This document shows positions 18,818 to 23,734 of a stretch of 23,734 bases of DNA, piece by piece. The stretch's first letter is position 1; the number at the start of each line of letters is the position of its first letter. Source of the stretch: Vermamoeba vermiformis (lineage: Eukaryota > Tubulinea > Echinamoebida); assembly GCA_045837725.1 (NCBI GenBank), contig JBEWZL010000028.1, positions 1-23,734 on the forward strand, in the 5' to 3' direction. The position numbers were made by a program, and so were the translations under genes. The notes under the pieces were generated by a model. That model saw only the letters and a program-made list of their open reading frames with translations. It made no database searches and had not been told where the DNA came from.

Positions 18818-19039
18818 TTAGAAGCAAAACAGGATCGGTTGTGCAAAATCTCCTACATACTCATAAATTGGCGACAGCCTACAATATGTTCTGTGTCCGT
18901 CAATTCCATCGAGGTACCAACAACAATTTGACGTACGTGTTCGCTCGACAGGATCAAAAAGGAAAACAAACGCGGTAATTTTTTTATTACCCACGCCAAG
19001 CCCTACCAACACCAACAACAAGGAAGCCGCGAAAACCAT
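18818..19039 (-). CDS. Possible small secreted cysteine-containing protein
   Basis: An intronless 73-codon frame begins with a good signal peptide (MVFAASLLLVLVGLGVG) followed by a mature part of about 56 residues with four cysteines (SNCCWYLDG, YCRLSP, LFCF). It has its own space in a 1-kb gap between two plus-strand genes. An AT-rich stretch follows the stop. I do not recognise a family. It could be chance, since the frame is short. Confidence 0.4.
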   Translation of the reverse strand: MVFAASLLLVLVGLGVGNKKITAFVFLFDPVERTRTSNCCWYLDGIDGHRTYCRLSPIYEYVGDFAQPILFCF

Positions 19040-19686
19040 ACATTAAAATCGTAAATTACGAACCAATGGAGCCTTACAACTCACAGGCGCTATAAGATCT
19101 TAAGATCACTGAGAGAAAAGTGTATTTTACGAGTAGTTGTAAGTATTTTTGACATTTTATGGCAGGTTATGTGCCCTGGGCGTTTTACCGAAGTGTTCAT
19201 AAAGTTATATATCTGAGCGGTTTAAATAATTATTTCTGCCCGTAAATTACTAATTATTTTGAAATTACTTTTACTGCTTTATTATTCATAGTAATATGCC
19301 GTAATTGATTTATACGGATTGTCTTATCCTTATTTTCGAACCTGGTAATATAAGATCTCGTTTCTTCTCTTACTGGAGCGAAGTCATCGGCAGATTGGGC
19401 TCGGTGGTTAATATTAATTTTGACAGGGATGCTGGTGGTGAAATGAAAGTTTAGGCACGATAATATCAGCAGTTGGAGACATGTAGACGTTACAACAACG
19501 CATGTCTAAAATAATGCGTTACAATTTCTTTCGCACGGAACGAATTCAAAGCAAACCAACTGCCAATTCAATCTCAAAGTCGGTGATTGCCCGCTCCAAC
19601 CTCCAATTCTTTTTTTTGTGATTTGCGCACGTGTGGCTCAACCTCTTATTGTGTTGTTCTTTTAATTCGCTTTATTCAACAACACA
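19040..19686. other. Intergenic region without recognised gene
   Basis: This 647-nt AT-rich gap precedes the plus-strand secreted/TM gene. The reading frames are short and lack domains or plausible exons. It probably holds the promoters of the genes on both sides. I see no RNA gene or repeat. Confidence 0.5.
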
Positions 19687-21849
19687 ATGAATCGCGCACC
19701 ACGACTACCATCACTCTATTTTGTCTGCTTGTTAGCTCTTGCTTCAATCGCGCTGGTAGAAACTGCCAGGTAAATTTACATTGCCTAATTAAGCACGGTA
19801 ATTCCTGATACTAATTGTTTATATTACAGTTGGGTTACGTCTCCAGAGCCCGCGGGTTATACAGGAGACGACGGCACTGCTTCGCTTATTGCTCCGTGCG
19901 GCAACGATGCTGCTGGCTATCCTTCTACAGCGCTAATACGTTTCGGGTAGGTAATCGCATTGTGGAGACAATTTGGCTAATACGAGGTATTATAGACTCT
20001 TGCAACTAGAATTAGTGAAGAACGCAACGGTAACGGGCTACAGCTTGTCCATCGCGGCCAACCAAACGGATTTCGCAACTACAAGTCCGTTTTTCACTTG
20101 CGGGCAAAGTAAGCGCACTCTTTTTATGTCAATAGTGACGCAAGTTGTAATGCATCCTTAGGCACTGATTGCTCGCTATCCTCCTCCCGAAATGACAGAT
20201 CGGTAGTTATTCCGTGGTCTGGTCCCGGAATAATCCAATATCAAGCGACGTCCGAGGGACAAACTTGGTAAATTGGAATTTATTGCTCAGAACATTAATC
20301 ATTAATCCCTTCTAATAGGTTCAACTGTTTTGCTGCAGATGTCGAATCTGGCCCAATCAATTCGTCAACGATTATTGGCTTAACAAACACCTCTGTTAGC
20401 TTCGTTCTTGCCGTACAACCGAAGAATTTTGTTCTAATTCAGAGTAACTTTCTCTATAGTATTGAAACTACAAGGTATGCGCTGACTATCCAGATCGCGG
20501 ATCTGATCGAGTTCAGAATTAACGTTTTGTCAGCGATAACTCCAACCTCGAAGTGAATTACGCCAATTCAGATCGTAGATATTTCGAGACTCTGCTCAGT
20601 AACGTAGGTACCTCTACCGAGTCCACCGCTGTCGCTACGATTGAGGCGCTGAATGTTACTGCAGACCCCAAGGTCAACATTACTTATCTTAGTAAGTGAA
20701 GCTATCCAATTGCAGAGTTAATGGCATTGCTAACCGAACAACGTCAGATCCCGTTGTCGTCAATCCTTCCAACCCTAGCGCAGCGCTAGCAGCTGACTTC
20801 AGCATTCTTCTGATTCAACGCAACGACGGTGGCTTGGTAGGCTTGCAATCAGTCACTATTGCCGGCACTTACACCTACAACGCTCTGTACGAGTCACCCG
20901 ATTCAGTAGCACTCAAATCCGATTCTGTTTATACTCCAACGACGGTAAGTAGCTTGTTGGGCATTTAAAGACAGCTGCTAACGTCATTTTGTACGCCAGA
21001 CTCAGTGCTTCAACGTTGAAGGATACGATCAGTATTTCCTCATTCGCGGTGGCGGTGACGTTCAAGTGACATTGGACACGACTCGTCCTTGCGCCGATTC
21101 GTTCTTCCCTTACTTTCCCACTCAAACGCACTTCGTAATCTACATTATTTTGCTGGCAATTGGAATTTTTTTCTCGCTCGTCTTTTTCAACCCTTGTTTT
21201 CAAGATTTGATGAGAAAAGGCCAAGTGTATGACGGTAAGCACCGTTGGTGTTTAAGACTTCTTAGTTTAACCAATGCTTTACCTAGGCGACGTCACACAA
21301 TGGGAGATGGAAGTGCATTACACTAAAACAACGACGAAAACAATCGACGTGGCCACAGGGCGAACAATTGACAAGAAAACTTCAACAAGTATTACGTCGT
21401 GTGATTGTACCGTCGAAGTAAGTTGTTCTTGCATCGAGTGACGGCGATTATTAACTCAGATTGTAGGTTGAGTATGGTGGAGTCAAGGACACATTTAACG
21501 GCTGCTGCTTGTGCTGCTTCTCGAAGCTTCGAGTGTTGGCATATCCTGATCGACTTACGTGCTGTCCAATGTTGTATTACAAGGGCTGGATGGGCTACAT
21601 CTTCTCATGTATCTTCGGAGTAGGTCCGATATTCGCCTCGGGAGTCATTGCTTTCATCAACATGGGCATACGTAAGTAGTACTAAGTAGTGCGTGCTTGT
21701 GCTGTGCCTTGCTAACACTTGTGCTCGCAGTTGGAGAGCTCGAGGAACACGGCGGTGCAGCACTCCAATTTTTCCTTGGCTTGATTTCGTTCGGTCTAGC
21801 TGGCGTGTTTGTAATTCCTTGGTGGAAGATCCCTCGCTGCAGGAAATGA
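19687..21849 (+). CDS. Secreted-ectodomain multi-TM membrane protein of unknown function
   Basis: Eleven exons join in frame to 539 residues: 19687-19769, 19830-19946, 19996-20108, 20162-20267, 20319-20474, 20534-20691, 20748-20944, 21000-21234, 21287-21417, 21467-21671 and 21731-21849. The start has a clear signal peptide (YFVCLLALASIALVETA). A beta-rich, Asn-glycosylated ectodomain of about 370 residues with spaced cysteines follows (TSPEPAGYTGDDGT; FNCFAADVESG). Next come a membrane segment (FVIYIILLAIGIFFSLVFF), a cytoplasmic stretch with a Cys cluster (NGCCLCCFSKL, TCCP) that may be palmitoylated or bind metal, and two more membrane segments (IFSCIFGVGPIFASGVIAF and FFLGLISFGLAGVFVIPWW), ending RCRK. 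I do not recognise the family. The 56-nt intron at 20692-20747 is preferred over a nested 24-nt GT-AG possibility. Confidence 0.75.
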
Positions 21850-22381
21850 GCAGCTCGTTGTCGTAACTAGTAAATTAGTATTTTATTTGTTTACATGTGA
21901 AACCACAAACGATTCAATCCACCAAAATTATCGTAGCAACTCTGAACAGTCGCGATCAACCATGAGCTATTATTTAAAATAACAGAAGCAAGATCAAGCT
22001 GCTCGGATCGGCATCTTTCGTTTAATTGAGAAAAAATCATATTTAAATATTTACAAGCATGGACATGCAGAAATTAATTATCGAGCTAGAAAAAAGGTAA
22101 TTTTGGTTCATCTGACTTCGTATCTGCAGATTTGTGCTGCTTAACGCATATATCTTGCCGTTAGATTTAAAAACCACAAGGTTTACAAAATGTAAAATTT
22201 TTTAAAGCTGCATTTACACTTATTTTATGTTGTGTCACGACGGACTAATTTACTGCGCGGTGCAATGCAAAATAAGTTGACACACCGCTGACAAGATTAT
22301 TTTAAAATTGGAACTCCAACGTAAAAGCACTTATACCGCATTTTCCCAACAGAATCAACACAACAGCAACAAGTCCCTGTT
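21850..22381. other. Intergenic region without recognised gene
   Basis: This 532-nt AT-rich spacer separates two plus-strand surface-protein genes. I see no coding exon, RNA gene or repeat. The promoter of the downstream gene is expected in its right half. Confidence 0.5.
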
Positions 22382-23734
22382 ATGCTTAGAGCTTGCTTAC
22401 TCATATTCATTGCTTCGTTGGTATGCGGCGCGATTTCTCAAGAATATTATGCCTCGCGAGATCGAGAGCCCTGCTTAGGCAAGCCGAGAGATGGAGGTAG
22501 GCGCTTATAGACTGCTCGACTTAAATTGCCAGCTGACCTTGCCAAAAATAGGTTACGAGTATAGGTCCCAGGCTAACATCGCCTTCACTGGCTACGTTAC
22601 CTCGGACATTCACTCGTATATTGTGAGTATCCTGCTCGATGAGGTTGTTGGCGTTCAAAACAATCTTGTTGTAACCGATCCAATCTCGGTTTGGGAAGAA
22701 ATTGCTGCAGGACGAATTCATGCAATGCTGGAGTATTGGTAAGCTTAGACCACCAATACTACGAAGTATAAACTTAATACCATTTTAAGGCCTTCAACTG
22801 CTTCTGCATTGGAACAGAAGTACTTTTACCAAGACAAATCGATTGTTCCTGCTGGTCCCGTCGGAGTAATTGGCGCCATGGGTAAGTGGTTAATAGAGGC
22901 AGCAAATCAATCAAGCGTTTAGTGTTTAGTTTTTCCAAACAAAGACGAGTAATTTTGCGGCGGAGTTTTACCCGAAGTTAATTTAATTTGTATACCACTA
23001 GGCTGGTACGTGCCTAGATACGTATTGAAGGACGTTCCATCAGTCCTCGCCGCTGACTTTACAAATCCGAATGTTTCACGCTACTTCAACAACACTTTCA
23101 TTGTTGGTGACCAGGCGTGGAGTGGTCCGGAGCAAGTTATTATTGACAAGTATGGCTACGACCTTCGTGCTGAAATATTGAATGGCACCCAAGAGTTCGT
23201 GGCACTGTTGGCAGAACGATACGCGCGTGAAGAACCAATGTTGTTCTTCTTGTGGAGTCCCAATCCGTTGATGAGCGTGTATGATCTCGTCAAAATAACA
23301 CTCCCCGAGAATGGTAAGTCAATTCGACAATCGAATTGCGTGCCTACTAATCACCGCATCCAGCGCAAGCTTATTATCCTTATCAAATCTTGAGCAAGCT
23401 GATGTGGCCTAACTTTGATGAAGACCTTCCTGAAGCCTCATATTTGGTGCAAGCTTACTCAATTAGCACCGACGAGATTAATACTATGATTGACCAGAAC
23501 ATTTTGAATGGCACATCCGCTTTCGAACTTTCGTGCAACTGGATCTTAAACAATAAACAGAAGTGGGAGAATTGGATCGTAGTTGGTAAGAAAATTCTAA
23601 ATTTACTAAATTTACGATCACTCGTACTCACGGAGAATTGTTTTTTTGTGCAGTTCCATATCAGGCAGTCGGTCTTGAAGTTCAAATAGCGATGTGGACC
23701 TTGGCGGGACTCTGTATTCTAGGCACAGTATTCT
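22382..23734 (+). CDS. Membrane receptor-like protein with glycine-betaine-type solute-binding ectodomain (3' end outside window)
   Basis: Exons: 22382-22496, 22552-22738, 22790-22881, 23002-23313, 23364-23585 and 23654 to the window end. The protein begins with a signal peptide (MLRACLLIFIASLVCGAIS). The body follows bacterial ProX/OpuAC-type periplasmic glycine betaine/choline-binding proteins: ANIAFTGYVTSDIHSYIV, WEEIAAGRIHAMLEYW, VIGAMGWYVPRYVLKD, EFVALLAERYAREEPMLFFLW, and a C-terminal helix KQKWENWIVV. A hydrophobic segment starts at VGLEVQIAMWTLAGLCILGTVF, so the binding domain is outside and tethered. I infer a sensor or receptor rather than a transporter; the part past the first membrane segment (7TM, kinase or cyclase) is not visible. 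Bacterial ancestry is likely, but the introns show it is a long-settled nuclear gene. Confidence 0.8.

Noticed and set aside
20692-20715. A 24-nt GT-AG intron
   Set aside because: It is far shorter than any other intron here; the 56-nt version ending at 20747 keeps the frame.
1-23734. tRNA, rRNA, CRISPR or bacterial operon features
   Set aside because: I found no cloverleaf, rRNA block or spaced repeats, and the spliceosomal introns exclude a prokaryotic origin.

Overview
This window looks like nuclear DNA of a gene-dense unicellular eukaryote. Almost every gene is cut by very short introns, mostly 41 to 60 nt, with GTAAGT/GTACGT-type donors, AG acceptors and AATAAA just after stop codons. 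Intergenic gaps are 50 to 750 nt. LRR-kinase fusions, PSI-domain surface proteins and a bacterial-type solute-binding ectodomain suggest an amoebozoan or another free-living protist, but I cannot fix the lineage. I built the exon models by hand from frame continuity and splice consensus.

Region 1 (about 13-4525) carries two outward-facing genes. One encodes a DUF7869-type protein with an RNase-H-like set of conserved acidic residues. The other encodes an unrecognised nuclear coiled-coil protein. Both ends carry the same palindromic 25-bp repeat next to the poly(A) signals. I read it as a candidate two-gene DNA transposon. It lies directly upstream of a gene whose first exons are missing from the window.

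Region 2 (4584-11453) is the striking part: an almost complete SUMO pathway packed into 7 kb. It holds a UBA2-type E1 catalytic subunit (+), then on the minus strand, in transcription order, SUMO, UBC9 (E2), a ULP/SENP protease and a SIZ/PIAS-type SP-RING E3, and on the plus strand a protein joining an SP-RING, SUMO-interacting motifs and a C-terminal RING. Only AOS1/SAE1 and the start of UBA2 are not seen; both could lie left of the window. Three of the proteins share a nearly identical SUMO-interaction-like motif, I-V-[FY]-D-L-D-L-T, written with different codons. This supports co-evolution as one system. SUMO-pathway genes are normally scattered in eukaryotes, so a cluster of activation, conjugation, ligation and deconjugation genes is unusual.

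Region 3 (11507-16517, minus) has an LRR/P-loop/coiled-coil/TKL-kinase gene with 17 exons, in which LRRs are coded by 84-nt phase-1 exons, and an intronless two-TM membrane protein.

Region 4 (about 16800-23734) has surface or secreted proteins: a probably GPI-anchored protein with two PSI modules, a possible small secreted cysteine protein, a large secreted/multi-TM protein, and the start of a gene with a glycine-betaine-type solute-binding ectodomain followed by a membrane segment.
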